Below, in pieces: positions 24,345 to 36,284 of a DNA stretch of 64,000 bases. Source of the stretch: Kryptolebias marmoratus (Eukaryota; Chordata; Actinopteri; Cyprinodontiformes; Rivulidae); NCBI RefSeq assembly GCF_001649575.2, contig NC_051445.1, positions 24,497,702 through 24,561,701 of the forward strand, in the 5' to 3' direction. Every line of letters starts with the position of its first letter. Positions within the stretch are counted from its first letter, which is position 1. Position numbers and translations under genes: made by a program. A model generated the notes under the pieces. It saw only the letters and a list, made by a program, of their open reading frames with translations. It searched no databases and was not told the origin of the DNA.

Positions 24345-25955
24345 GTGAGTGCCGGAGCGCCGAAATTGTCAAATCTTTGTCAAATTCAATATTGAGTTGG
24401 GTCTTCCGGCTGGAGTTGTGAAGTTGTGCTGGAATTGTGTTTGTCGCATCGAGTGTGCATCAACTCGGGGGGGATAAAAGAAAGAAAGAAAAAAAAACCT
24501 TAGAGTTTAACAAGAACTTACTTTCTACCTCGGATTGTTTATGTTTTCACCCCGGTGCTGTTTTCTCCCGAGGTAGGCTGCTTCATTTCTCCCTGAGATG
24601 AGTTATTTATGAAAAAAGGGAATATCTCAATGCACAATATGGTTGCAGAATATATTCTGTCTTACGTTTCAGTGGTCTCAGCTTCCTTTTCAAGGCTGCC
24701 TGCAAAGATAGTAGGAGTTCACTCTGGATGTTTGCCAGTGTGCGTCTATGGGAGAGTATCTCTAAGTAAAGTAGAGGTGATTGGTTTGAGTGGCTGTAGC
24801 TTTGTGATGGGCATTCTGTCCTCTGATTTCTGCATTCCATTCCTGCTCTTCCTCTGTCCCACAGAACTTGTACAAAAAACTGTACAGTATGTGCAGAGAG
24901 GCCAGGATTCAGCAGAATGATTGTGAAATACATGCGTTTGTGTGTAAGGAGCAGCAGGATGGTGTTCTTGCTGTCATCAGCTCCAAAACAAGTTAACCTA
25001 ATAATTTATTTGGAGGCTCTTGTTTTGAGATTCAGCAATTCTTATTGTCTATTAAACAAGTTTGACCCGACAGTGTGCTTTCTGTTTTCATGGCGCTATC
25101 ATTTTTTTTTCCTTTTCTCCAGAATAATAGAAGTTGAAGACGATGAGTAATGTTTGAGTCACATAAATGTCTCAAATTAGGATTCACAAAAGCCATTCCT
25201 TGAATATAATTATTCCTAGAATTCCCTTCTCTTTTTTTGTCTTTTTTTTTTTTTTTTCAAAGAGGTACAGCACGAACCCTGAAGTGGAAGTAGGAAAAGT
25301 GCAGTATCTGGTTTTCCCAGGCTGTCAGCATGGTCCTGTTTGTTTTACATTAAACTCCCAGGAAGAGCCTTAGCAGCCAGCCATTACTAAAACTCTCAAC
25401 TCCACTGCCGCGCTAACTCATTATCGAGAAATCCACCTGGAACTCCCACAATGCTCTCCTCCACACTCCGACAGTCTCTTTGAACCTCTGAAGTTACAGA
25501 AACAGGCAGCGAGTCTGCAGAGTAATTATATGTTACTGTAACACCGGAGAGTGCGGCGCGAGGGAGAGAATGACAGACAGGAAAACAGACGAGTATTTTC
25601 TGTACAGATAAACAACGGGACGATAAACAATGCAGCTGGAAATATAGGAAAGACTTAACTCCGGAAGCAAATTCAGGCCCATTTTGATTTTGTTTCCCAT
25701 CTAACACCTGCTAGTTAAACAGGTTTGCAGTAGAGACTCAGTTAAAATGCCTGTCTGAGTCAAGATTTTCCTTTTTTTTTTTTAAAATAAAACAAATTTG
25801 ACCAAACCCTTATCTTCTGAAATAACTTTTATAAGATGAGTCTTATTTTAAGAATTTGTTAAAAAGTCAAAAAATATATATAGTTATGTAATTCGTTTTT
25901 TTGAATACCTAGCTTTTAAAATGTAACATGTTGCCTGCTACAGAGTAGATAATTA

Positions 25956-26435
25956 CAGGATTTCTGCTGGGTTAATATCTGAAATTTATTTATTTTAATT
26001 TTAGGCCTTAAAATGCCTTCAATATGTCCAAGTTTTTATGTCCATTGCTTCTTCATTCAATGCATTTATATTTTTTCTGATTCATTTTGTGTGTCTGTAG
26101 TTCTCTGAGGATTTCAGATGTTCTTACACTGGCACGAAACTAAAACTCCCATCATGCAGCAGTCCTGTTGGAAGGAATTTACTGATGAACATTCAGCCTG
26201 GCCCACCAATGAATTTGGTTGTTAGGCTCCTGGAGCTGGTTTGTTGTAGTTTTTTGAATGATTTGGATTGACTTTGAATTTGAATGAAAGGCAAATAAAA
26301 TAAAATAAAATGTGTTGCTTTGATAGAATTGTTATAATGACTCGTTATGGTTTTGTAATTCAAATTTGATATAACGTCTTTAAGAGGTCTTAAAAAAATC
26401 TTAAATTTAACTTACTGGACGTTGAAGAAATCCTG
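25956..26435. mobile_element. probable MITE with inverted CAGGATTTCT ends
   Basis: CAGGATTTCT at 25956-25965 is matched by its exact reverse complement AGAAATCCTG at 26426-26435. Inside, TTTTAGGCCTTAAAATGCC on the left and GAGGTCTTAAAAAAATCTTA on the right also resemble one another. About 480 bp, AT-rich, no reading frame. No clear target duplication was found, so boundaries are approximate. Confidence 0.5.
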
Positions 26436-27359
26436 CATTTAAAGAAAGATACACTGGTAAAATTACAGATTTATTTATTTAAACATATAAACCATGGTAA
26501 ACTCAGTCTGCTGTAGCTGTGACTTAAGCTTAGCTGAAAGGAACCGTGGATATGGATAATGGTGTAGTGTTACCAACTTCAACAACTTCATTCTTACTGG
26601 TTATTTTATAGATCTTCATATCACCATCAGTTTTGCATTAAATGTTTTTTTATCATTGAATTCTCTGTTTATTTGCAAGTGCAAACACCAGCAGTATCTG
26701 AAGTATTCCAGTGAAGATGTCTCAAAATATTTCTGCTGGAACAACCAAGTAGCGCAGCGCTGACAGTGGTTTGAAGGTTTATAAAGTAGTAGCTGTATGA
26801 ACTGCTGTAAGAGTTTTCAGATTGGGGTTGTTTAAAAACAGCAATAATGACTTCAGTCCTGCACCTCTAAAACTAGCCATTAGCTCGTCTATTCTGTCAT
26901 TAAATTATCAATAATGTCCCTTCCCTGCAGGGTGAGCTTATTTGTGAGTGGGTTTGTGCAGTATTGTAGTTGTAAGCCATTTAAAATGCTGCTTTCATTT
27001 GGTGAAGAATAGACTAAAACATTTGTTTATCTTTGTTTTTATAAACGCTCCTTCTCCTTTGTTCTTGAAGGAAAAACCTGTAAAGGCAACGAGGTTTGGA
27101 ACAGCTCCTTTTTGTTCAGTCTTGTTCAACATAGTTATCAGGGTCGAGGTGTCAGCTGCAAGCAGAAGTGCAGAACCTGTTATCGCTTTAATTTTTTCCC
27201 ATTTTTCTTGTCATATTGCATGCATCTGTGTACATTTTAGGATTGTGTGTATTGGAAATGGGTGTGAAAAAAGATGTGGATGATTTAGTTTAGAACATGA
27301 ACACTTAGGTATAATAATAAAGCTCAGTTTCTTTGATTTTTACCAACATAATTATTTTG

Positions 27360-27804
27360 CTGCATTCTATTTACTTCGGAAGTCGGATCTGGTGTGATGT
27401 CACACCCGACTTTATCATGTTCCAGTTGCAACTCGGAAAATCAGAAGGCAGTGCTTAGTGACCAGTCTAACTACTATTAGCAATACAAGCGATAGCAATT
27501 CATTTTTCTGCCTTCAAACTAACGGCTGCTAATACAACTAATAGTGGTTGGAAAGTCCTATGTGTGTGACTAGAATGCAAATTGTCAAAAAAAAAAAAAA
27601 AAAAAAAAGAACAAAATTTTCAAAAAAGTTCATCACTGAAGCTACAATTTAGGCGTGAGTCAGTCCTATGGGATTTTGAGTTTGGGGCTGATCAGGAATT
27701 TCCAGCTCTCTGAGTCTGACTGCTGACTTTGAGGAACATTCCAGCTGATTTCTTCTGACCTGGAACTCGGAAAATTCCAACTTCCGAGTACAAATAGAGC
27801 GCAG
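27360..27804. mobile_element. probable MITE with CGGAAGT-type inverted ends
   Basis: The left end CTGCATTCTATTTACTTCGG continuing AAGTCGGA pairs with the reverse complement of the right end, CTGCGCTCTATTTGTACTCGG continuing AAGTTGGA, with a few mismatches and a 1-base indel. AACTCGGAAAATC-type motifs recur inside. It contains a poly-A run at 27587-27608. There is no coding potential and no clear target duplication. Confidence 0.6.
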
Positions 27805-27897
27805 GCTTGTGAAAAAGGTCCAGTATAATTCAGCTCATCCTAGCATGAGCCGTCATTGTACTTATCCCATTGTTGCCTCATATCTGATTCCACTGAA

Positions 27898-27915
27898 ACT
27901 ATATATATATATATT
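27898..27915. repeat. (TA)n run
   Basis: Short TA dinucleotide run of about eight units. Confidence 0.85.
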
Positions 27916-28609
27916 CAGTGGGAACACATTATGTGGAGTTATTCAGAGGTCACTTAAACTTTTCGGGTCTAAGCCTCTTAAGCCAGACCACATTCAGATA
28001 CAGCATGTCCAAAAAGTCTCCAGAGCATCTGGGCTCATTGTTCGTGCTGAATATTGACCAATGTAACGGGGCTGTTTTACATAAGCCCGGACAAAGCAGA
28101 ATTAGCTAACTCTCTGTGTCTTTGTATTATTTCATATTCTGTAAGTCCTCACAATCAGATCCTTTTCATGCCTTCATTAGCGCTCTTCACTGATCCACAG
28201 TTGTAGACCTCTGAGGCGTACGATGAACTAACTCGACCTGCCTGGACAGATTTAAAATCTATCAGACCCCCTTTTTTTTTTAAATCACCGGCTTCCTATG
28301 GGCTCTGCAAAGAGTTTTTCCTTTTTTTTATTTTAGTAAAAAATTAAAGGCACTTTTTTTTTTTTTTTACACTGATCTCTGGCAGCATGCAGCTTTAAAC
28401 GGCGAAACGGGAAGACGTTTACAGTTCAAAATTTAATTGTTCGTGTCAACCCCGCTCTTTTAAACTGACTGCAGCGAACAGGAGGAGGTGCGCAGGGTTA
28501 TTATCTGTTATCTGGGAACATAGCGAAATACTGTGACGGAATAATAGCTAAACAACTGACACAATGTAAAAAAATTCATTATCAGTGTATTAAAACAAAA
28601 TTGTACCCT

Positions 28610-28770
28610 GAAGGAGTCCCCACCACAGCTCCAAGCAGCCGACTAATTATGCTTAATTAAAAGACAACGGAGATCAACAGAATCACTTTCATTTGGAAAT
28701 TATTAATGAATCCACTGCAACAATAATTGATTGCAGTGAGCCACAAGATAACTTCCTGCGGTCAGGCAGG
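28610..28770. promoter_or_regulatory. candidate conserved non-coding element (TAAT-rich)
   Basis: Dense homeodomain-type cores: CCGACTAATTATGCTTAATT, GGAAATTATTAATGAATCC and CAATAATTGATTGCAGTGAG. Unique, non-coding, flanked by ordinary intron sequence. One of the most enhancer-like stretches in the window by eye. Confidence 0.4.
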
Positions 28771-29539
28771 GGTGAGTTGGGTGGAGAGGAGCTGAAGATT
28801 TAGGCATTTGGCACTAGCCAAGTAGCACGTCTAGTTTCCTCAATAGCAATTTTTGAAAGAGGTAAAGAGCTGTTTGTATAAAAAGGGGTGGAGGGAAAGA
28901 AGAGGTAAAAAAACCAATCGAAACCTGAGAAGACTGAACTGGCCCTTTCACGCATTTAAAAAGCATCCATGCACAAATCATTACACGAGACCAAAACGGC
29001 AAAACATACACATAAGACAAGATAAGACATATTCTGTCTGTGTTTACTGTGTTTGTTTCACTCGTGAGCATATAAACTACATGCACATAGACACCCAGGC
29101 AGTTTGCTGCTGCCCCATTCAGAGCCATGAGGAGGACGTCAGCTCCAGACGCTTCCTTCTTCAGTCTTTTATGTGCATTGTTCCCCCGCCGGGCGGGCAG
29201 CTTCCCTGCGCGAGACATTATAGCACAGACACCACATTCACTGCAAATGCACGCACGGACCAAACACCATTACAGCATACGTCGCAGCTTATTGGCTGCT
29301 GACACATATATGTCCATCTGCATTCATTACAGACTAAGCCTCGAGACAAAAGACCACAATGCAGGGAGGAAATGTTAAAGACGTGATGGGCACTGATGAG
29401 GGACAAGACTCTTCTTTGCACGTATAGCTGCTTAGCATTTTGTAGCTGCGTTCTCGGCTCATTTTGGAGTGTGCTCTCGTGATTTGTTTTGTGTGTGCCC
29501 GCCTCAGAGTATAGCCAGCCGTCCTTGTATCAGTGCCAC

Positions 29540-29790
29540 CGAGGGTGTCAGGCTAATGAGCGTGGGCTGTCCTTAGAGCAGGAGGTTTTGGGTTGTGCCA
29601 TTCACTCTGCATATTTAAATGCCTTGTAGAGCTTAAGTAGGCCCACTTTTCCATGTCAGGGCAGCGTTCAATCCTGCTGCGACCATTAATTATGATACCA
29701 TTGTGCTCCAGTGTGGCTAATAAGAGTGATGTATTGCACCCTTGTGGCATTATAATCATCTGAGTGAAGTACCTGGACTTCACTGAGCTC
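29540..29790. promoter_or_regulatory. candidate conserved non-coding element
   Basis: Unique sequence with CTGCATATTTAAATGCC, GCGACCATTAATTATGATAC and GGCATTATAATCATCTGAG. No repeat and no coding pattern; texture only. Confidence 0.3.
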
Positions 29791-30544
29791 CCTTTGAGCT
29801 CCACGTGAAAAAAAAGGGCAAGAAAATAAAATCCTGAATAAAGTCAAATCGTCTGTCTTTCTCCCAGTTTCCATTGCTGTCTGCATTAATGGTCCAATAC
29901 GAGAGCATGTCAGAGATCGAACTGCATAACTGTATCATCAATAAAAGGAAATGCTGGTATGTTGGTCATGCAGGAACGCTGGTCATGTGACTGTGAGGGA
30001 ACACACAGACGCGCAAGCAACAAATATTTACTTTCTGTAGCTGTTATATAAATGATCTGCTTCGGCTCTGCACATGTCTCTGCAGAAAGCTGCTTTATTG
30101 GATTTTAAGGAGCCTCTTCTTAATATTTGGAGCATGTCTCCGCAGTATTTCGTGTGTTCAATACTGCTGGGGGGGGGAAAAAAGATCAAATTTTATTACA
30201 TTAATCACTGCAAGTTAATGTGATTATATGTACTTTATATTTCCCTGCTTAACGTCCCGCCCGTAACAGCATAATCAATGACCGTTTTATATTCATTGAA
30301 AAATTCTGCGGATATGAAAATAAGCCTCGGCGACTTCTTTTTTTTTTTAATCTACTGCAAGATCTTGAATCAGTAATTAAAGAGTCCATTCTGTGTGTGT
30401 CTTCTAAAAAGCCCTCAGCCCGCTTTTAGGCCTGGGCGCGATCCAGCCCGCCGCCCCCATCTCTGCTGTGGTAAGTAGGTGTGAAAAGCATTGTCAGTGC
30501 GCTTCAGGATAAAGCTCTGCTGTTTGGATGCCATTGGTCAGAGT

Positions 30545-30575
30545 CACCCCACCACCACCACCACCTCCCACCCCC
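30545..30575. repeat. (CCA)n-rich tract
   Basis: CCCCACCACCACCACCACC followed by TCCCACCCCCACA. Explains the poly-His frame here. Confidence 0.85.
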
Positions 30576-30625
30576 ACACTCTCGAATACACAGAGACAAG
30601 ATCCAGGAGCAGGTTGAGAGGAAGT

Positions 30626-30647
30626 TTGTGTGTGTGTGTGTGTGTGC
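30626..30647. repeat. (GT)n microsatellite
   Basis: About 11 GT units. Confidence 0.9.
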
Positions 30648-30775
30648 ATGTGCGGGGATAATCAGAGACAAAAAGTTGAGAGCTGGAGAGAGGGGGGCCT
30701 TTCTGCACATCCACACAGTTTTTTTTTTGCCTTTTTTTGAAAAAGGGGGCTTGTTTCATCAGACTTGAGGAGGGT

Positions 30776-30794
30776 CAGTGTGTGTGTGTGTGTG
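30776..30794. repeat. (GT)n microsatellite
   Basis: About 9 GT units, 130 bp after the previous run. Confidence 0.9.
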
Positions 30795-32546
30795 ACAGAG
30801 AGATGGAGGGACAGAGATAGAAGAATTGCTGAGGTGGAGGGTTGTTGAGAGCGTCGGTCAGAGTGATGGAAAACCACATGGTTAAAGTCTCTCTGAAGGC
30901 TGACTGCAGAACTAAACTAAACTACATAAGAGTAGATGATCTTACTAAGAAAAGAAGAACGCAGAGAGGGCACAAAGAAAAGAGCACTGAGGGGGGAAAA
31001 AAAACCCACAGACGTTTTATTGAAAGAAAAACATAAAACACTGACTGTAACTGTGATAAGCCAGAACAGAGTAAGAAATAAGAATCCATTAAAGCTGCAG
31101 GAACTAGTGTTGCAGAACCCATTTTTCCTTTGATAGTGTACACCCCTGCAAATCAATTTTTAAGTTGGGCTAAACATAATCAGATTTTCTCTGAAGAAAC
31201 ACCTCAAGATATTACAAAATTGTTTTGTTGGGTCGCCAATATGTTCATACAGGAGAGCTGGGCGATAACCTTTATACATACCTTTGCAGCTAATCCATTT
31301 TATTGATTGTGTATCCACCTGCACAGGAATAAAAGGTGGGGTGGGGGTGGCGGGGGAGCACTCCGCCCAAAGTCTTTAGAGCTCCATATCAGGGTGATAT
31401 CGTGGCTCTTTTTCTTATTGCAGCGAACAGAACAATTGAACACAAGCGTCTTATCTGTGGGTTGTTTTTATCGTGTCATCTGATCAAAGAATCTTAGCAG
31501 TTCTGGCCCTCTAAAAGTCCAATGATACAGGATGCCTGAGGTGGGTTCAACAATGAGCTGCACAATGGGAACAGTCTACCAAATAAACATGTAAATAATT
31601 AAATACCTGATCAGATCTTGAGCAAAGACTGCTCTCAAACCTGTTACCACTAATACATGTGCTTCATATGGCCAATTATTAACATCAAATAACCCGAACA
31701 CTGGTTGGATTTGAGTCGGTACAGATGGTACTGTAGTCGCCTGATGACTTCTGCATGATTTCTAAGTATGTCTCCATGTATATTTCCTCATCTGTACCAG
31801 TCAGCTTCAGTTCCTCTTAGATCTGATTGCACAGCCCATTGAAGCATGCGGCTCACCCTCACAAAAAAACAAAACAAAAAAACATTTAAACATGTATTTC
31901 CATTTAATTCCATGTTTTAAAAGACAGGATCACCTGAGCATGGTAAAAATGGTCCAAAATCACAATAGAAACATTTGCAAAACACGTGTTTCGTATATGT
32001 AAACACATTTTGTGCAAATCACATTTCTCCATGTGGATGTTCTGTAATGTGTATTAGTTTGACAAGAAAAACTGGTACATTGCCAATCAGTTTGTGCATG
32101 CAGAGGCAGAAAGCATGCTGAAACCTTGACCCAAACCTTTAACTATATCTGGCAACAGTTTAACCCTCAGAGACGTTATAATGTTGACAGGTTTAGAAAG
32201 CAAAAATGGCTGATCAAATGTGGCATACAGATTTAGGACCAAGCTCTGAGGCCACACCTTCAGTGTAGTAATAACTAAAGTGGACACGGATTAGTATGTG
32301 CTGTATTCAGATTTTTAAAGAGTCTGGGCTAGGCTAGTGGCTAGCCAAATGTGGGCCTGCTTTCTGTCATTTTCCAGGCTTATAAAACAACTCTTTCTCA
32401 AAATAGAAGTGTGAAAGAGTGCTACACTGGCTAACACTAAACCTCTACACTTTTGCATGACACTGTTTGTTTAGGTTGTCACTGGTTTCTCAACCGAACA
32501 GCGTCCGTGTTACTATGTAAACATATGTGTGCCATAGACCATTACT

Positions 32547-32949
32547 GCAGTGGCCCTGAAGTGTAACATCAACAAATCACTAAACACAACAACAAATTAA
32601 AACCCATTACAACATCTTGAACCTGAAGTTATTCTGCCTGTAGCGAGTTTTTGAAAACATGAATGTTGCAGGTGCATAGCTGCAGTTATAAAGAATATTT
32701 TGAGTGAGGACATACAGTATATACAAAGTGACACTGGACATGCTCAGGAATAATCAGAAAATTTCAGGTTCAAAAGCCAAACATGCCGTCCTCCAATCAG
32801 TGACGTCTCATGTTTCCCACTGGAACCTACCTTTTTGTTCAATGATGGGATTTGATATTGTTGTGTTTTTTTAAGATGCTGTTGTGTTTTTAAACTTGTA
32901 GTTGTGTTTATTGATTTATTAATGCGGTTTGCACTTTAGGGCCACCGTA
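32547..32949. mobile_element. MITE with long inverted ends and 7-bp target duplication
   Basis: 403-bp element flanked by CATTACT on both sides (32540-32546 and 32950-32956). The left arm from about 32548 (CAGTGGCCCTGAAGTG, then CAACAAATCACTAAACACAA) is the diverged reverse complement of the right arm ending about 32947 (TTGTGTTTATTGATTTATTA, then TGCACTTTAGGGCCACCG). Similarity extends roughly 75-90 bp into each end. No transposase frame is present. The size, ends and 7-8 bp duplication fit a hAT-like non-autonomous element; I do not recognise a named family. Confidence 0.8.
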
Positions 32950-34405
32950 CATTACTCTTAAAAACGTGGGCCACACAGACAGTCACCTTACCTTACATCG
33001 GCATAATAGATGAACGGGAATAAATGATTGTTTTCCAACGAGAGTGGGCCTTTAAAGTGTCGTATACTTTTTTTTTAAATTTCAAATAGTGCAAAACCTA
33101 ATTTTGATAACTATTTTTTTTCCGTTACATCTACAGAGCAAACCAATGAAGGGTTGCTCAGAAAAAGTTGACTTTCTCAAAAATGTTCAAGTTTACTTTG
33201 TTAGCTAGAGAAATGGAAAAAAAGCACAGCTCAGCTAAGCTACCTTTGCTAACGCCATCCTGAGAAATGGTAGTAAATTTTACAAATGTCAAACATTAGG
33301 AGGTGCTAAGTATTAAGTAATTATGGTGAATTGTGACTCTTGTTCATTAACCTACATTTCAACTGAAACGAGCCTTTTGGGTTTGAAGTATCAACTCAAT
33401 TAAGAGTTTTTCCGTATTTCTTTATTTCATTCAAAAAATTGTCCTATTTAAGAAAAAATATCAAGAATTTGAATCAGATACATGATTTATTTTTTATGCT
33501 AAAATCTTACCATTTACCATGATTATTTAAAAAAAGAAATAGCTGAAAACATGAAAGGGCTATGAGGTAATTATATGTGGTACCTGGGATGTCGTTGGGG
33601 GATGCACAAATTATATTTTTCAATAGATGTCAATCTATGAAACATAAAGTATCCTCAGTTTTGCAAGTGGACCCCAAGTCCGATTTAACACGGGAACGTG
33701 CCCGTGGTGACAGCAGTTATCAGGTTAGCCCAAAAAGCAAACTGAATTCGTCAGATGACACCAAACACTGGCTTTCCTTGATGCAAGTCTGATGCATTGC
33801 ATCTTCAGCACCCCACATGACCTGTTACTTTCCACCCCATCAGTCATAGCAAAGAGTTCCCTGTGGTACCTCCTGCACAGGCAGTCAGCTGGCAATGAAT
33901 GTAAAATGTGAGGTGTAGAATCGTTCAGTATGTGCATAATTTCCACAGATACCGAGGTGCTGACGTTGCTCCAGTTATAAAATAATCATATAGCCTATTT
34001 CAGATACATGTTGTTGTGTTTAATGACGGCTACATTCACTCCATCATTCTCGTTTTATTCTTTTTACATATTTAATGATGTTCTATAGAAGCCGTGTCCC
34101 CACCTGACCGTGAAATTTACTGCTTATGAGTTGAACGCGCCCTCCTCCGGGTTGCTTCACTGCCTGAGCTCTGCTGACCTCTGCCTGTCGCCGCTCGGTT
34201 GACAGAGATAGGCGCCCCCTGTTCTCTGCGAGTCCGTGTGTGTGAGAGGACGAGACGAGCAGACAGGCGTGCTGTAGGTACAGTAGTGTGGAGGACTAGA
34301 CATCGGTGTCGTCCAGGTCAGACAGGGCCATCCATTCTTTAAGCCCCAGGGAGGGAGAGAGTAGGGGAGAAGGAGGATGAAGGAAAGGAGAGAGAGTGGA
34401 GGAAA

Positions 34406-34408
<3 letters not shown>

Positions 34409-34440
<32 letters not shown>
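34409..34440. repeat. (GT)n microsatellite, longest pure run in the window
   Basis: About 16 uninterrupted GT units after a GGAAAGAC purine-rich stretch. Likely highly polymorphic. Confidence 0.95.
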
Positions 34441-34442
<2 letters not shown>

Positions 34443-34561
34443 GGAAGACAATACCACCTCGTGCAGATGTTTGAACTCAACAGGAAGTCTGTCTGAGTGA
34501 ACCTCATCAACTCATAAATGTTTAGTTTTATCTCACTCGACTGGGTACAAAACGACAGTTG

Positions 34562-34562
34562 N
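34562..34562. other. single ambiguous base
   Basis: One N inside GTTGNGGAGAGGGGGGG, next to a G-rich tract. Confidence 1.
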
Positions 34563-36265
34563 GGAGAGGGGGGGTGGGCATTGATGCACTGTTTCTCTTA
34601 ACTCTGTCAAAGCCACTCCATTGTGCTCCCTCATGCAGTGAGTGGAAACCAATCTGTCATCGCTCCACTAGCCAGCACGCTAGCAGAGGGCTAGACTGCT
34701 GGAAACACAAGTCTATTCAACGTGAAATGTAACTGAAATCTGAGCCGCTGGATAGAAGAAGAAAAAAAAAGGAAAACTGATGTAAGATTTTTTTTTTTAA
34801 CCCTGCTCTCCCACACACTGTGAAATGAGGGCTGTGAGTACAGTATTTGAGTTTAAGCGAGATAGGTTTCAGTCTCATATCTTGATCTTTTTTTTTTTTT
34901 TTCCCACAGAGCAGTGATTGACATGTTTTGTTGATGGAACTCTATCCAGACCGTGTGCGGTTTGCATAGGCATGAAAGGCTCAGTTAAAACCTCCTTGTG
35001 CAGCATCACCCAGCAGAGTTGGCCTTCTTTGTTTAATGATGGGATTTTTTCTTTCTGCCACTGACAATATTTAGACAGTCACGCAAACAGAGGGTGACGG
35101 AGTGGCAAAAGACAAAGTCTTCCGGTGGTTCTGGGAAGATTTCTGCTATGTTTTTATTCCCATTAGTGTCCTCCTCACACTTGTCACTGTAAAGAAGCCC
35201 GGCATCAACACGCCGACCTCTCCTGTTGCCCTGAGCTCACTAAGCCTGCATACTGTTGAATGGTGGCTACTAATGCTGTGTTCCAATGCCATTTGGAGTC
35301 ACCGCTTCCCCTCGCCTCACAGGAATCTCCCCCTCTACACCATTTTCCTGTAATCTCCCCACTCCTCTCTGTTGTGGGGTGGCTCGCCCGCTGCTCCCAC
35401 CACTATTTTCCATCCCCTCTCCTTCATGCAGCCAACACCTCTACCATTTTAATCCTTTTGACCCAAACTCTGTGTGTTTTCCTGTATCAACAGCTTCTAG
35501 AGATTACATCCAGCTTGCATCCTTAGTGCTGCGTGCTTCAGTCAGTCGGGCTGGAGCTGGCCAGCACAAGCGAGGGTCTTAGTCAGACACTGCTGGGCGT
35601 GATAGCCACTGTGTCTAGTTAGCTCGGTCAGGGTCATAGCAAAGGGGCGGGCAGACTGAAGGAGGAAGGGAGATGTAGCAGGCAACAGGAGCGCTGCATC
35701 CACTCAAATGGGGAATCTATTATTCTTCAGCTTGATTTAATGAGTAGATGCACATAAACCCACCCAAGAGCCCTTCAGGTGGTAAAGTTAGGGCCTTACT
35801 GTGTTACAAAGAGGATTTCAGTGATTTTCTTTCAAAGAGGAACTTGGCAGGAGTGAAAGATTGTAACTCCCTTTTTACAGGAGGACTGCCATCTTCCCAA
35901 ACGGAAAAGACCAGAGTTTAAATATTATGCCAGAAAACGTGAAACAAATGAAGCAATCTCTGTGGTTCTCAGACTTTTCATGGCAGCTCCCCTTTTGGAA
36001 AAAGAAACATTTCCAACACTCTCTTCAGCTCAACGGGACAAAAACAAAAATAATTCAAGTAGGAATAGGCATTTTAAGCAAGAAAAAAGTCTTGAATTCA
36101 TTGTAATTATTTGATTTTTCTTTGAATAATGAATGCATTCTGACAGTAAAGCTGAGCTCATCCGTGACGATAGTTTCCACTTTAAAATCTTTTTTAAAAA
36201 AAAAAACCTTCAGAGGCAGAAACAGACGCTGGGACTTTCCCTGTTGATTCTCTTTTTTTTAATGT

Positions 36266-36284
36266 GGGGGGGGGGGGGGGGGGG
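36266..36284. repeat. G tract of about 19 bases
   Basis: Uninterrupted run of G after AATGT and before TAGTAG. It could form G-quadruplex structures and its true length is uncertain in short-read assemblies. Confidence 0.9.

Noticed and set aside
28814..29302. Two opposite-strand 149-residue open frames
   Set aside because: They overlap on opposite strands, lack domains, and neither has splice or promoter support.
30430..30470. 41-nt micro-exon flanked by TTTTAG and GTAAGT
   Set aside because: Good donor, but the pyrimidine tract is poor and 41 nt would shift the zfpm2 frame; likely chance.
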